Positions 27,227 to 35,792 are shown, counted from the first letter of the stretch. The stretch is 64,000 nucleotides of DNA from Bacillota bacterium (GCA_029550685.1 JAKPGY010000115.1:31546-95545); one strand, 5' to 3'. The notes: a model not told the origin generated them from the sequence alone. Translations and numbers: made by a program.

Positions 27227-27661
27227 TTACTTGGCGGGAAGATAGTTTAATTGTTCAAAGCGCTGGATAAGCTCCTCCCGCAGCTGCTGCCCATTCTCAT
27301 AGTCATCAGGCTGCACCCTGTGTTTATTACCGGTACTGGTTTCGATTAAAAAAGACGGTCCGCTAAACAATGACATTAGACGGCTGGTTTTTACTTTTTT
27401 GATCTCGGCAAAGGTTATACAACGGTTTTCCCCGTTTTGGCCCAAAATTATAATTTTATCATCTAGTTCAACATAGTCCCCCACTCGTTTTTGAGCTCGT
27501 GAGCGGGCGCTCATAAGTATTGCCAAGCCAAGCAAGGCTATAGCGAAGCCTGCTAAAGCAGAATACAGCCGCCACACTGCAAAACCGGCGATCAGCAATA
27601 ACAGCAGCCAAACCCAATTGTCGGAGTAGCGAGTTTTTTCGGTTACTTCATAGCGGGTCAA
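27227..27661 (-). CDS. Small membrane protein, PH-like, function unknown
   Basis: A 144-residue protein with two adjacent transmembrane helices (WVWLLLLLIAGFAVWRLY and ALAGFAIALLGLAILMS, residues 17-50) followed by a soluble beta-rich domain (DYVELDDKIIILGQ, CITFAEIKKVKTSR) resembling bacterial PH-like domains of small membrane proteins. Start is TTG 27661 with AGGAAAGGG upstream. Follows the secreted protein gene at 27699-28271 by 37 bases and is likely in the same operon. Confidence 0.7.
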   Translation of the reverse strand: MTRYEVTEKTRYSDNWVWLLLLLIAGFAVWRLYSALAGFAIALLGLAILMSARSRAQKRVGDYVELDDKIIILGQNGENRCITFAEIKKVKTSRLMSLFSGPSFLIETSTGNKHRVQPDDYENGQQLREELIQRFEQLNYLPAK

Positions 27662-27698
27662 TACATCACGCCCTTTCCTATGCCATCACTTTCCCTCC

Positions 27699-28271
27699 TT
27701 ATTGTGGCAGGAAAGAGTACTCTTGGCAAGGGCTTACTATAGCGTAAGGGCACTCCATTAAGGTGAAGGATTCGATCAGCCAACCGGAGGGGTAATTACC
27801 TATGATAACCTGGTAGTGATAACAGTCACCCGATTGGTAACAGTCACGATAGTCTCTCTGAAATATTACCGAACCATCATCCAAGGTGCGATAATAAAGA
27901 TCGTTAAAGTCGGCTTCAGTAAGAATAGGAAATCCTTCGCCGGGAATTAACTGAAGACGCTGGTATTCAGAATTCCAACGGGTTAAATACAAAAGGAGAT
28001 TGTTGCTGAAAGCACAGGTAAAGCCTTGCTGCAGGTAGGACTGAGCCTGTTCGACGCTGCGGCCGTGAATGGGAAAAAGCAAATCGCCGATCTGATCGCG
28101 TTCACTCAGGAATTCTTCATAGACAGCCAGGCATTTAAGCAATTGGGCATAAACCGGGGCTTGCTGATCGGTAACCGGTTCAACCGGCATAAGTTCAGGA
28201 CAGGCTGCAGCCGGATGGGTTAGCAGGCACGTTATTATAATAGCAGCCAGTAAGTATTTGCCAGCGGTCAA
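27699..28271 (-). CDS. Secreted protein of unknown function
   Basis: About 190 residues with a signal peptide (GKYLLAAIIITCLLTHPAAAC); the terminal AAAC gives either a type I cleavage site or a poor lipobox. The mature part has paired cysteines (DCYQSGDCYHY, LMECPYAIVSPC) suggesting disulfides, and an aromatic ITEADFNDLYYRTLDDGSVIFQRDY region. No family recognised. I place the start at TTG 28271 because AAAGGAG (28280-28286 on the other strand) is eight bases upstream; GTG 28280 overlaps the SD. Confidence 0.65.
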   Translation of the reverse strand: MTAGKYLLAAIIITCLLTHPAAACPELMPVEPVTDQQAPVYAQLLKCLAVYEEFLSERDQIGDLLFPIHGRSVEQAQSYLQQGFTCAFSNNLLLYLTRWNSEYQRLQLIPGEGFPILTEADFNDLYYRTLDDGSVIFQRDYRDCYQSGDCYHYQVIIGNYPSGWLIESFTLMECPYAIVSPCQEYSFLPQ

Positions 28272-28302
28272 GGTAATCACTCCTTTGCATAGAGTGACTT
28301 CT

Positions 28303-28308
28303 ATTATA
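28303..28308 (-). promoter_or_regulatory. Possible -10 element for the secreted-protein operon
   Basis: A perfect TATAAT on the minus strand about 30 bases upstream of the start. No good -35 at the right distance, so low confidence. Confidence 0.4.
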
Positions 28309-28437
28309 GGTATACTGGGGTGTATTAACTGGCGAAATGACTGCTGCCAGGTCGACAGTTTGGCCGCTATACAGGTAGCTTTCTCTAATATCTACCAATT
28401 TAAGAGAGGAGAGAGGCCCAATTAAATCGAGTGCGGG

Positions 28438-29052
28438 TTATTCCTCAAGCCCCATTACGTGCTCATAGGTTACGACCGGCATTACCTCGGGATTCCATTT
28501 AAGGTTAGCGATTTTATGCGGTATTTCGGTCCTAAAAGTATTCTCGTTTTTTCCTAACTCCCTAGTATCGTCTCCTAAAACCTGCTCCGCCGCTTCCCGG
28601 GTGATAGGAACACCCCCATAACCATAATCTGCTTGAACCAGGTTAATTTCCACCGCATCTAGCTGATCTAAGAGCATAAACAGGATCACCACATCCTGCA
28701 TCTGTTTTGTATGATCGATATGATATGACTGTCCCTCTGTCAAGTTCAGCTGGTAATCGATTCGTAGAAGGTGCTGGTTTTGAAAAGCATATTCAACCCG
28801 GTCTACCCGCAGTTCTTTGGCGTATTGGAGCCCAGCGATCAATTCGTTGATCTTGGCGGAATCGTTCAGAGAAGTATTTTTACATGTATAGAGAAGTGCA
28901 TAATCGTAAAGACCGTTTTCTTGACTGGATTTCTCACTTAACTCCGGTTGTTGAGGTTGGGGGGATACTCTATCACTGTTATCGCCAGCACAGCCTCCTA
29001 TCGGCAGTATGAGCAACAGCACCAGCAGTTTGGCCCAATGCTTGTACAGCAT
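28438..29052 (-). CDS. Putative lipoprotein (DUF4825-like)
   Basis: A 204-residue protein with a lipoprotein signal (LLVLLLILPIGGC, cysteine at residue 21) and a Pro/Gln-rich linker. The mature domain begins YALLYTCKNTSLNDSAKINELIAGLQYA, which resembles DUF4825 (unknown function, extracellular lipoproteins of Firmicutes); this is a tentative match from memory. Later GYGGVPITREAAEQVLGDD is distinctive. Separated from the next minus-strand gene by about 165 bases. Confidence 0.65.
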   Translation of the reverse strand: MLYKHWAKLLVLLLILPIGGCAGDNSDRVSPQPQQPELSEKSSQENGLYDYALLYTCKNTSLNDSAKINELIAGLQYAKELRVDRVEYAFQNQHLLRIDYQLNLTEGQSYHIDHTKQMQDVVILFMLLDQLDAVEINLVQADYGYGGVPITREAAEQVLGDDTRELGKNENTFRTEIPHKIANLKWNPEVMPVVTYEHVMGLEE

Positions 29053-29091
29053 ACCTATTATCCCCCCCAGTATTTTTTCATTTAAGAAGAT

Positions 29092-29153
29092 AAGGGGACG
29101 TTTATCCCGCCTTCTTCTTGTCTCCCAAGGGAATACAGGATAAACGTTCCCTT
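29092..29153. repeat. REP-like inverted repeat between lipoprotein and degV genes
   Basis: AAGGGGACGTTTATCC (29092-29107) and GGATAAACGTTCCCTT (29138-29153) are inverted with one G-T mismatch across a 30-base loop. The AAGGGGACGTT core is identical to that of the repeats around the transposase at 16-17.5 kb, but the rest differs. Confidence 0.7.
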
Positions 29154-29180
29154 GTTTTTCTATAGCTTCCCTTGGTGCAT

Positions 29181-30029
29181 TTACCCTTGCTCGACTACAC
29201 AGACTCCCAACAAGCCTGGTCCAGTGTGGACTCCCAGTGCCGGACTGATATCAGAGGCAATCAACTCTTTAATATTGGGGAGCTGCTGAAACCTTTCCAG
29301 CAACCGCTGAAATTCTTCACGGGCTCCTCCGTGCATTACCGCCAGCTTAATGGGACCTTTTTGTACTGCATGCTCCACAATCTCGGCTAATTTTTCAATG
29401 GATTTTTTGCGGCCACGGGCTTTAGCGTAGGTATAATATTTACCTTCTTCGTCTACGGAAATAATTGGCTTGAGATGCAGGAACTGCCCAAGCATAGCAG
29501 CTACTGAACCAATACGCCCGCCTCTGCGCAAGTATTCCAGGGTTTCCAGAACATAGTAAACCTTAACCCGGGACTGCAGTTGCTGTATATTATCTATGGT
29601 TTTTGTAAAGCCAAGGCCGGAGGCTATGTCCCGGGCTGCTTCCAGCACCATCCATCCAGTACCAATAGAAAGGGTACGGGTGTCCAAAACTTTAATGACC
29701 AGATCCTCAAATTCCCGAGCCATCGCCTGAACCATGTCAAAGGTTCCTGACAAGGCACTGGAAAGATGCAATGCTAATACATGAGTAAACCCCTCTTGGC
29801 GTATCTCTTCCAATAGATTGCTTACCTCCTGGGGAGTAGGCATGGAGGTAGTAGGTATTTCATCAGGCATACGTTCATAGACTTCCTGGGGTTGAATATT
29901 AATTCGGTCATGATAAGTTTTTTCCGGATAGATTACCGATAAAGGCAGCACCTTTATACGAAACCTTTCGATCAGTTCCTTGGGTAGGTCACAAGCACTA
30001 TCGGTAAGCAAAGCAATTCTCTCTAACAA
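29181..30029 (-). CDS. DegV family fatty-acid-binding protein
   Basis: A 282-residue DegV protein: LLTDSACDLPKELIERF at the start, TTSMPTPQEV, VLDTRTLSIGTGWMV, YLRRGGRIG and a C-terminal HTGPGLLGV motif. DegV/FakB proteins bind a fatty acid and present it to the kinase FakA for phospholipid synthesis; no FakA is in the window. The TTG at 30029 is preceded by AGGAGGATAATT, so I take it rather than the longer frame to 30050, which runs through the SD. Monocistronic. Confidence 0.93.
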   Translation of the reverse strand: MLERIALLTDSACDLPKELIERFRIKVLPLSVIYPEKTYHDRINIQPQEVYERMPDEIPTTSMPTPQEVSNLLEEIRQEGFTHVLALHLSSALSGTFDMVQAMAREFEDLVIKVLDTRTLSIGTGWMVLEAARDIASGLGFTKTIDNIQQLQSRVKVYYVLETLEYLRRGGRIGSVAAMLGQFLHLKPIISVDEEGKYYTYAKARGRKKSIEKLAEIVEHAVQKGPIKLAVMHGGAREEFQRLLERFQQLPNIKELIASDISPALGVHTGPGLLGVCVVEQG

Positions 30030-30135
30030 AATTATCCTCCTCAATCTCAATAAAATTTTTTAAATTTTCTCCTGTACCCATCATAACCATACCAGAGACA
30101 AGGTTCAATAAAAATAGGAAAATAGCGCTGATAGC

Positions 30136-30165
30136 TTGACATGGGCCTATGCTATTAGCTAGAAT
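30136..30165 (+). promoter_or_regulatory. Sigma-A promoter for ylxM-ffh
   Basis: TTGACA (30136-30141), 18-base spacer, TAGAAT (30160-30165), 44 bases upstream of ylxM. Confidence 0.7.
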
Positions 30166-30208
30166 CAACAAGTAAAGTAATTTGCCTTGTCACCATGGAG
30201 GCAGGACT

Positions 30209-30550
30209 ATGCTCGACAAGCTGGAACAGATTATTTTGCTGAAAGATTTTTATGGTCCTCTGCTGACGGAGCGTCAACAGGAGGTTCTCAATCTTCATTA
30301 TGAGCAGGATTGGTCCTTGTCAGAAATAGCCAGCCAGTATAATATAACCCGGCAGGCGGTGTATGATTTGTTGAAAAGATCAGAGCGTTCATTGCTGGAA
30401 TATGAAGAACGTTTGCACCTGGTAAAACGATTTCAGGACACCCAGGCGCAAATTGAAGAAGTGTATAGATTACTGAATAGTCCACAAGCGGACCGAGCCA
30501 CTATCCAAAAAGCAGTGGACATACTGCGCCAGGTGAGTGACTCTATCTAG
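30209..30550 (+). CDS. ylxM: Helix-turn-helix protein YlxM (UPF0122)
   Basis: A 113-residue sigma-region-4-like HTH protein: LLTERQQEVLNLHYEQDWSLSEIASQYNITRQAVYDLLKRSE. In Streptococcus YlxM associates with the signal recognition particle and stimulates Ffh. ATG 30209 lies after GGAGGCAGG; nine upstream codons are open but carry no SD. ffh follows after 16 bases, the near-universal Firmicutes pairing. Confidence 0.93.
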   Translation: MLDKLEQIILLKDFYGPLLTERQQEVLNLHYEQDWSLSEIASQYNITRQAVYDLLKRSERSLLEYEERLHLVKRFQDTQAQIEEVYRLLNSPQADRATIQKAVDILRQVSDSI

Positions 30551-30566
30551 GTAAAGGAGAGGTACG

Positions 30567-31910
30567 GTGGCATTTGAAGGATTGTCAGACAGGCTGCAGG
30601 ATATCTTTCGCAAGCTGCGCGGCAAAGGCAAGATAAGCGAAGAAGATGTAAAAGTAGCCATGCGCGAAGTTCGACTGGCCCTGTTAGAAGCCGATGTCAA
30701 CTTTAAGGTGGTCAAAGACTTTGTCGCCCGGGTAAAGGACCGGGCTGTCGGCCAGGAAGTGCTGGGCAGTCTCACCCCTGGACAGCAAATTGTGAAAATA
30801 GTCCACGATGAAATGACTGCATTAATGGGAGGTTCTGAAAGCAAGCTCAACTTGTCATCCAAACCTCCTGCGATAATTATGGTGGTTGGCCTGCAGGGCG
30901 CCGGGAAGACTACTACCGTAGCCAAGCTGGCGAAAACTCTGACTAAACAGGGGCGCCGCCCCCTTTTAGTGGCATGCGATATATATCGCCCTGCTGCAAT
31001 CAAACAACTGCAGGTTTTGGGAGAGCAGACTGGTACTCCGGTTTTTTCCATGGGTCAGCAGAACCCGGTTAATATAGCCCGGGCTTCTCTGGAGCACGCC
31101 CGCATAAATAACCGTGATATAGTGATACTTGACACCGCCGGTCGTCTGCATATCAATGAAGAACTGATGGAGGAGTTAACCAGTATTAAAGAACAGGTTA
31201 ATCCTGATGAGATTCTGCTGGTAGTTGATGCCATGACCGGACAGGATGCGGTTACTGTTGCCGAGAGTTTTCATGCCCAACTGGGACTGACTGGGGTTAT
31301 ATTGACCAAACTGGATGGTGATACCCGGGGTGGAGCAGCTCTCTCCGTTAAAGCAGTTACTGGATGTCCCATTAAGTTTGTGGGTACCGGTGAGAAGCTG
31401 GATGCTCTGGAACCCTTTCATCCCGATCGTATGGCCTCAAGAATTCTGGGTATGGGGGATATTCTCAGCTTGGTAGAAAAAGCCCAGGCTAACTTCGACC
31501 AGGAAAAAGCCAGGGAAATGGAACGCAAGATCCGCAAGCAGGAATTTACCCTGGAAGATTTTTTGCAACAGATGCAGCAAATGCGGTCTATGGGTCCTTT
31601 GGACGAACTGCTGGGGATGATCCCCGGCATGGGCAAGCAGATGAAGGAACTAAAAGGTCAGGTGGATGAGAAAGAACTGGCCCGGATAGAGGCCATTATT
31701 CAATCAATGACTCCAGCTGAGCGCCGCGATCCCAGTATTATTAACGGCAGCCGCAAAAAGAGAATAGCGCGGGGCAGCGGGACTCGTGTCCAGGAGGTTA
31801 ACCGGCTGTTAAAGCAATTCGAAGAGTCTCGTAAACTAATGAAACAGTTTGCGGACCTTGGAGCCAAGAAAGGCCGGCGGGGTATGCCCCCCATCAAATT
31901 CCCGTTTTAA
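30567..31910 (+). CDS. ffh: Signal recognition particle protein Ffh
   Basis: A 447-residue SRP54 GTPase. N domain, G domain (GLQGAGKTTTVAKLA, DTAGRLH, TKLDGDTRGGAAL), then a methionine-rich M domain (LEDFLQQMQQMRSMGPLDELLGMIPGM, and the RNA-binding RKKRIARGSGT). It delivers nascent membrane proteins to FtsY at the membrane. GTG start at 30567 after AAAGGAGAGG. No SRP RNA gene is seen nearby. Confidence 0.97.
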   Translation: MAFEGLSDRLQDIFRKLRGKGKISEEDVKVAMREVRLALLEADVNFKVVKDFVARVKDRAVGQEVLGSLTPGQQIVKIVHDEMTALMGGSESKLNLSSKPPAIIMVVGLQGAGKTTTVAKLAKTLTKQGRRPLLVACDIYRPAAIKQLQVLGEQTGTPVFSMGQQNPVNIARASLEHARINNRDIVILDTAGRLHINEELMEELTSIKEQVNPDEILLVVDAMTGQDAVTVAESFHAQLGLTGVILTKLDGDTRGGAALSVKAVTGCPIKFVGTGEKLDALEPFHPDRMASRILGMGDILSLVEKAQANFDQEKAREMERKIRKQEFTLEDFLQQMQQMRSMGPLDELLGMIPGMGKQMKELKGQVDEKELARIEAIIQSMTPAERRDPSIINGSRKKRIARGSGTRVQEVNRLLKQFEESRKLMKQFADLGAKKGRRGMPPIKFPF

Positions 31911-31924
31911 TTAAGTTAGTCCAA

Positions 31925-31948
31925 GAATACCCCATTAATTGGGGATTC
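31925..31948 (+). other. Stem-loop between ffh and rpsP
   Basis: GAAT-A-CCCCA pairs with TGGGG-ATTC around a TTAAT loop, but no T-run follows, so it looks more like an RNA processing or stability element than a terminator. Confidence 0.45.
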
Positions 31949-31998
31949 TGGCTGTATAAATTGACTCTACCAGGTTAAGTTTTCGAGGAGGTGAATTC

Positions 31999-32265
31999 AT
32001 GGCAACCAAAATCAGATTGAGAAGGATGGGCGCTAAGAAAAGACCATTTTACCGTATTGTTGTAGCAGATGCCCGTTCTCCCCGGGATGGACGGTTTATT
32101 GAAGAAATAGGTTATTATGATCCAGCTACCACCCCGGCAACCGTAAAAATTGATGAGGAAAAAGCCTTAAAATGGCTGGCTAATGGAGCCAAACCCTCGG
32201 ATACGGTTAAATCTTTATTACAAAAACAAGGGGTTATGGCAAAATTTGCTGCAAGCCGCAAGTAG
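31999..32265 (+). CDS. rpsP: Ribosomal protein bS16
   Basis: An 88-residue S16: [38 protein letters not shown] is diagnostic. Binds 16S rRNA in the 30S body. SD GAGGAGGTGA before ATG 31999. First gene of the rpsP-khpA-rimM-trmD block. Confidence 0.98.
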   Translation: MATKIRLRRMGAKKRPFYRIVVADARSPRDGRFIEEIGYYDPATTPATVKIDEEKALKWLANGAKPSDTVKSLLQKQGVMAKFAASRK

Positions 32266-32287
32266 TCGAAAAACAGGGGGTGAAAAG

Positions 32288-32518
32288 ATGAAGGAACTGG
32301 TTGAATTCATCGCCAGATCCCTGGTAGACAACCCCGATGATGTGCAGGTCATCGAACACGAAGAGGAAGGCTCTATCATCATCGAACTGCGGGTGGCTCC
32401 CGATGATATGGGAAAAGTCATCGGCAAACAAGGGAAGATTGCCAAGTCTATTCGTACCCTGACCAAGGCTGCTGCAGCTAAGGCTGGGAAACGAGTAGCT
32501 GTAGAGATTATGCGCTGA
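32288..32518 (+). CDS. khpA: KH domain RNA-binding protein KhpA (YlqC)
   Basis: A 76-residue single KH domain with GKVIGKQGKIAKSIRTL, the GxxG loop. KhpA pairs with KhpB (EloR) in Gram-positive bacteria to bind RNAs linked to cell division and elongation. ATG 32288 after AGGGGGTGAAAAG; the frame extends to 32183 inside rpsP but without SD. Always between rpsP and rimM in Firmicutes. Confidence 0.95.
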   Translation: MKELVEFIARSLVDNPDDVQVIEHEEEGSIIIELRVAPDDMGKVIGKQGKIAKSIRTLTKAAAAKAGKRVAVEIMR

Positions 32519-32535
32519 TGAAATGGGGGGATAGC

Positions 32536-33057
32536 TTGAATCCAGATGATCTGGTCAGTATTGGCAGGATATCTGGAACCTATGGCTACAAGGGAACGGT
32601 AAAAGTGGTTCCCTTGACTGATTTTCCAGAGCGGTTCCAGGGCCTAAGACAGGTATATCTAAATCATGCTGGGACAGTACGACCAGTGGTAGTGGAATCA
32701 GCTGTGCCCCAAAATCAGGTGGTGTTAGTCAAAATTAGCGGTCTGGAATCAAAAGAGGAGGCTCAGATTTATCGCGGCGCTCTGCTAATGGTGGAAGAAG
32801 AGGATGTTTATCCCCTGCCCGAAGGTGTATACTACCATTTTCAGCTGCGAGGACTGGACGTTTATGATTCCCGGCACGGCTACCTGGGAAAATTAACCGA
32901 TATTTTGGAAACAGGAGCCAATGATGTATATGTGGTAAAGTCCAGTGAATATGGGGAAATTCTGATTCCGGCTATTAGTGATGTAATTAACAGTATTGAT
33001 CTGGACCAAGGTGAGATGAAGGTTACTCTGCTTCCCGGGTTACTTGATTCGGAATGA
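32536..33057 (+). CDS. rimM: Ribosome maturation factor RimM
   Basis: A 173-residue two-domain protein: N-terminal RimM fold (VSIGRISGTYGYKGTVKVVPLTDFPERF) and C-terminal PRC barrel (GLDVYDSRHGYLGKLTDILETGANDVYVV, ILIPAI). Assists assembly of the 30S head. TTG 32536 has GGGGGG five bases upstream; an ATG at 32518 overlaps the khpA stop but has no SD, so the start is not settled. Confidence 0.94.
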   Translation: MNPDDLVSIGRISGTYGYKGTVKVVPLTDFPERFQGLRQVYLNHAGTVRPVVVESAVPQNQVVLVKISGLESKEEAQIYRGALLMVEEEDVYPLPEGVYYHFQLRGLDVYDSRHGYLGKLTDILETGANDVYVVKSSEYGEILIPAISDVINSIDLDQGEMKVTLLPGLLDSE

Positions 33058-33112
33058 TTTTGTTGATAAGCTGTTGTGACTTATCATCAGCCTCTGGAGC
33101 TGGGAAGGTACT

Positions 33113-33841
33113 ATGATTATTGATATTTTAACTCTATTTCCGGACATGTTTGTTTCTCCTCTAACGGAGAGCATACTCAAGCGTGCCCAGGAAAAAGAAC
33201 TGGTCAATATTCATACGATAAACATTAGGAATTATGCTCCCGGCAAACACCGCCAGGCAGATGATTATCCCTATGGCGGAGGTGCTGGGATGGTCATGAA
33301 AGCTGATGTGGTAGGGGCTGCATTACAGGACGTAAGGACTGAGGACTCCTGGGTAATAATGATGTCGCCCCAGGGCAAACCTCTCCAGCAGAAACGGGTA
33401 TTCGAACTGGCCCAGATCAACCATCTCATAATCCTGTGCGGACATTATGAAGGAATTGATGCCCGCACTATGGATGAAATTGACGAGGAAATATCCATAG
33501 GCGATTTTGTTCTTACCGGGGGTGAACTTCCCGCCATGGTATTAGTGGATGCGGTAGTGAGAGTATTGCCCGGGGTGCTGGACGAACTGTCCCCGCTGGA
33601 GGAGAGTTTCAGCAACCGTTTGTTGGAATATCCTCAATATACGCGTCCGGTGGAGTATAAGGATAAGAAAGTGCCGGAAATTCTCTTATCCGGTCATCAC
33701 GAGAATATACGGCGGTGGAGAAAAAAACAAAGCTTACTTAATACTCTACTAAAAAGACCCGATTTGTTGTTAAATAGAGAGTATGACCCGGAGGAACGCA
33801 AACTGCTGGAAGAAATCATTTTCGAGGGAGATTTGACGTAA
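33113..33841 (+). CDS. trmD: tRNA (guanine37-N1)-methyltransferase TrmD
   Basis: A 242-residue SPOUT methyltransferase with the trefoil-knot motifs LCGHYEGIDARTMDEIDEEISIGDFVLTGGELPAM. Early DDYPYGGGAGMVMK is typical. Methylates G37 of tRNAs to prevent +1 frameshifting. Its stop (33839-33841) is followed immediately by the GTG of the next gene. Confidence 0.97.
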   Translation: MIIDILTLFPDMFVSPLTESILKRAQEKELVNIHTINIRNYAPGKHRQADDYPYGGGAGMVMKADVVGAALQDVRTEDSWVIMMSPQGKPLQQKRVFELAQINHLIILCGHYEGIDARTMDEIDEEISIGDFVLTGGELPAMVLVDAVVRVLPGVLDELSPLEESFSNRLLEYPQYTRPVEYKDKKVPEILLSGHHENIRRWRKKQSLLNTLLKRPDLLLNREYDPEERKLLEEIIFEGDLT

Positions 33842-34441
33842 GTGAGACAATCCCGGGTATATGTTGCCCTGATGCACTATCCCATGTACAACAAGCGTAT
33901 GGATGTGATCACTACCTCAGTCACCAACCTTGATCTTCACGATATTGCGCGAACAGCGCGCACGTATGATGTTGATGGCTTTTTTGTAGTTCATCCCTCA
34001 GAGAGTCAGCATCAATTGATTCGGGAGATAACCAGCTTCTGGCAGCAGGGATATGGTGCCAGCTATAATCCGGACCGCAAAGAGGCCTTTGATTTGCTGA
34101 AAGTGGTTCATAGTCTGGAAGAAGCCGTTGCAGCAGCTGCTGAAGAAAGTGGCTTACCAGTTAGTATGGTTGCTACAGATGCCAGAGTACAGCCCAACAC
34201 GGTTAGCTTTGGCCAGCTCAAGGCAGCGATCCATAATGAGACCAAGGCTTTTTTGATATTATTTGGAACCGGCTGGGGCATGCATAAGGACCTGCTGCAA
34301 AGGTGTCATTATATCCTGGAACCGGTTGAGGCAGGTCGCAGCTATAATCACTTGTCGGTGCGCAGTGCGGTAGCCATTATACTGGATCGCCTCTTGGGTG
34401 AAAATTGGTATAACCACAGGGATTTTCTTGAGCAGTCCTGA
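33842..34441 (+). CDS. SPOUT-type RNA methyltransferase (PF09936-like)
   Basis: A 199-residue protein starting SRVYVALMHYPMYNKRMDVITTSVTNLDLHDIARTARTYDVDGFFVVHP and ending with the SPOUT-like ILFGTGWGM and YNHLSVRSAVAIILDRLLG motifs. I place it in the RNA methyltransferase family found next to trmD in many Clostridia; the RNA and position modified are unknown. GTG start directly after the trmD stop implies translational coupling. Confidence 0.85.
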   Translation: MRQSRVYVALMHYPMYNKRMDVITTSVTNLDLHDIARTARTYDVDGFFVVHPSESQHQLIREITSFWQQGYGASYNPDRKEAFDLLKVVHSLEEAVAAAAEESGLPVSMVATDARVQPNTVSFGQLKAAIHNETKAFLILFGTGWGMHKDLLQRCHYILEPVEAGRSYNHLSVRSAVAIILDRLLGENWYNHRDFLEQS

Positions 34442-34456
34442 CAGCTGTGCTATAAT
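34428..34456 (+). promoter_or_regulatory. Sigma-A promoter for rplS
   Basis: TTGAGC (34428-34433), 17-base spacer, TATAAT (34451-34456) with an extended -10 TGC. It overlaps the end of the methyltransferase gene, giving rplS its own start and a ~70-base leader. Confidence 0.8.
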
Positions 34457-34473
34457 ACATTTGTTCTGTAACT

Positions 34474-34533
34474 AAGGTGGTCCGCTGCGCTCATTTAAAG
34501 TGTATGAACACCTTGCGGAAGGAGGTCGGAACG
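34474..34533 (+). promoter_or_regulatory. Structured rplS leader, candidate L19 autoregulatory RNA
   Basis: AAGGTG (34474-34479) pairs with CACCTT (34509-34514); TCCGC (34481-34485) pairs with GCGGA (34515-34519), which abuts the SD AAGGAGG. The order A-B-A'-B' is a pseudoknot. TCAT/ATGA (34491-34494/34504-34507) can stack inside. Firmicutes have a known L19 leader at this place; identity with it is inferred. Confidence 0.6.
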
Positions 34534-34884
34534 TTGAACAACATTATCAGATCCATCGAAGAGGAGCAGTATAGAAATGATATTCCCAGGTTTGGTCCTG
34601 GAGATACGATTAAGGTTCATGTTAAAGTTGTAGAAGGTACTCGGGAAAGAATTCAGATATTCGAAGGAACCGTGATTAAAATTAGAGGCACCGGGCTTTC
34701 CCAAACCTTTACCGTGCGCCGGGTGTCATACGGAGTAGCTGTAGAACGTACATTCCCCATGCACAGTCCCAAGATTGCCAAGATTGAAGTTGTCCGCCGG
34801 GGTAAAGTACGCCGGGCTCGCTTGTTCTACCTGCGAGATAAAGTGGGCAAGAAGGCACGGGTTAAGGAAAAGGGCCGGTATTAA
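34534..34884 (+). CDS. rplS: Ribosomal protein bL19
   Basis: A 116-residue L19: [35 protein letters not shown] and [24 protein letters not shown] are diagnostic. At the 30S-50S interface. Family length (~115) and the SD AAGGAGG at 34519-34525 point to TTG 34534; the 19 codons upstream fall within the structured leader. Confidence 0.96.
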   Translation: MNNIIRSIEEEQYRNDIPRFGPGDTIKVHVKVVEGTRERIQIFEGTVIKIRGTGLSQTFTVRRVSYGVAVERTFPMHSPKIAKIEVVRRGKVRRARLFYLRDKVGKKARVKEKGRY

Positions 34885-34903
34885 AGGTAACATAAATAGG
34901 AGG

Positions 34904-34934
34904 AGAGAATACCATCAAGGTATTCTCTTTTTTT
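34904..34934 (+). terminator. Intrinsic terminator between rplS and rbgA
   Basis: AGAGAATACC - ATCAA - GGTATTCTCT perfect ten-pair stem followed by a T-run to 34934, only 12 bases before the rbgA ATG. rbgA expression therefore needs read-through or a promoter further upstream. Confidence 0.9.
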
Positions 34935-34946
34935 CAGGGTGATATT

Positions 34947-35792
34947 ATGACCATAAACTGGTATCCGGGCCATATGGTTAAGGCGCGGCGGGAAATCGAG
35001 GCCAGCCTGAAACTGGTGGATATTGTTGTTATGCTGCTGGATGCACGGGCTCCACTTTCCTGCCGTAATCCTGATCTGGAACAATTGGCCCGGCATAAAA
35101 AAATAATTATGGTACTAAATAAAAGCGACCTAGCCGAAGCCGCCGCTACCCGCAGCTTTTTAAAACACTTGCGCCAGGAGGGACTTTTAGCTGTGGCTAT
35201 GGATTCCCTAAAAGGGCAGGGGGTTCGACAGGTAATGGATACCATTTACCAGGCCTTCGAGAGCCAGCGCCAGGATATGCTGCGCCGGGGTCGCCGCGTC
35301 CGACCGGTTCGCTTGATGGTCACCGGGGTTCCCAATGTAGGTAAATCCACCTTTCTCAACAGTTTAGTGGGACAGAAGATGGCCCGCACCGGTGCCCGGC
35401 CTGGGGTCACGCGGGGCAAACAATGGATTAGAGTGCGGGATGACATGGAAATCATGGATACCCCCGGGTTGCTGTGGCCTAAAATCGAAAGTGAAGAGCA
35501 AGGCCTGAAATTGGCCCTCTTAAATATAGTTGGCGAAAACGCCTATGACGAATATGAAGTTGCTTTATACTTGTTAAGGTTTTTACGTAAGCAGGCCCCG
35601 CAGTTGTTTACAGAATACTACAAACTGAAACAGGTGGCTGAAGACGAAGAGGAATTGTTGAAAGATATAGCTTGTCAAAGAGGTCATCTGGTAAAAGGAG
35701 GTCAGCCCGACCCCGAAAAGACTGCCCGGCAAATGATAAGCGATTTCCGCACCGGAAATCTAGGCTGTCTAACCCTTGATCAACTGCCATAA
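34947..35792 (+). CDS. rbgA: Ribosome biogenesis GTPase RbgA (YlqF)
   Basis: A 281-residue circularly permuted GTPase: starts INWYPGHMVKARREI, G4 NKSD near residue 58 comes before G1 GVPNVGKSTFLN and G3 DTPGLLWPK. RbgA completes 50S subunit assembly (uL16 incorporation) in Bacillus. C-terminal helical domain of about 90 residues. SD CAGGGTGAT lies directly after the terminator T-run. Confidence 0.96.
   Translation: MTINWYPGHMVKARREIEASLKLVDIVVMLLDARAPLSCRNPDLEQLARHKKIIMVLNKSDLAEAAATRSFLKHLRQEGLLAVAMDSLKGQGVRQVMDTIYQAFESQRQDMLRRGRRVRPVRLMVTGVPNVGKSTFLNSLVGQKMARTGARPGVTRGKQWIRVRDDMEIMDTPGLLWPKIESEEQGLKLALLNIVGENAYDEYEVALYLLRFLRKQAPQLFTEYYKLKQVAEDEEELLKDIACQRGHLVKGGQPDPEKTARQMISDFRTGNLGCLTLDQLP

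Noticed and set aside
30000..30210. SRP RNA (ffs) near ffh
   Set aside because: No GGTGCTG..GGAG-type Alu/S-domain signature was found in the intergenic sequence.
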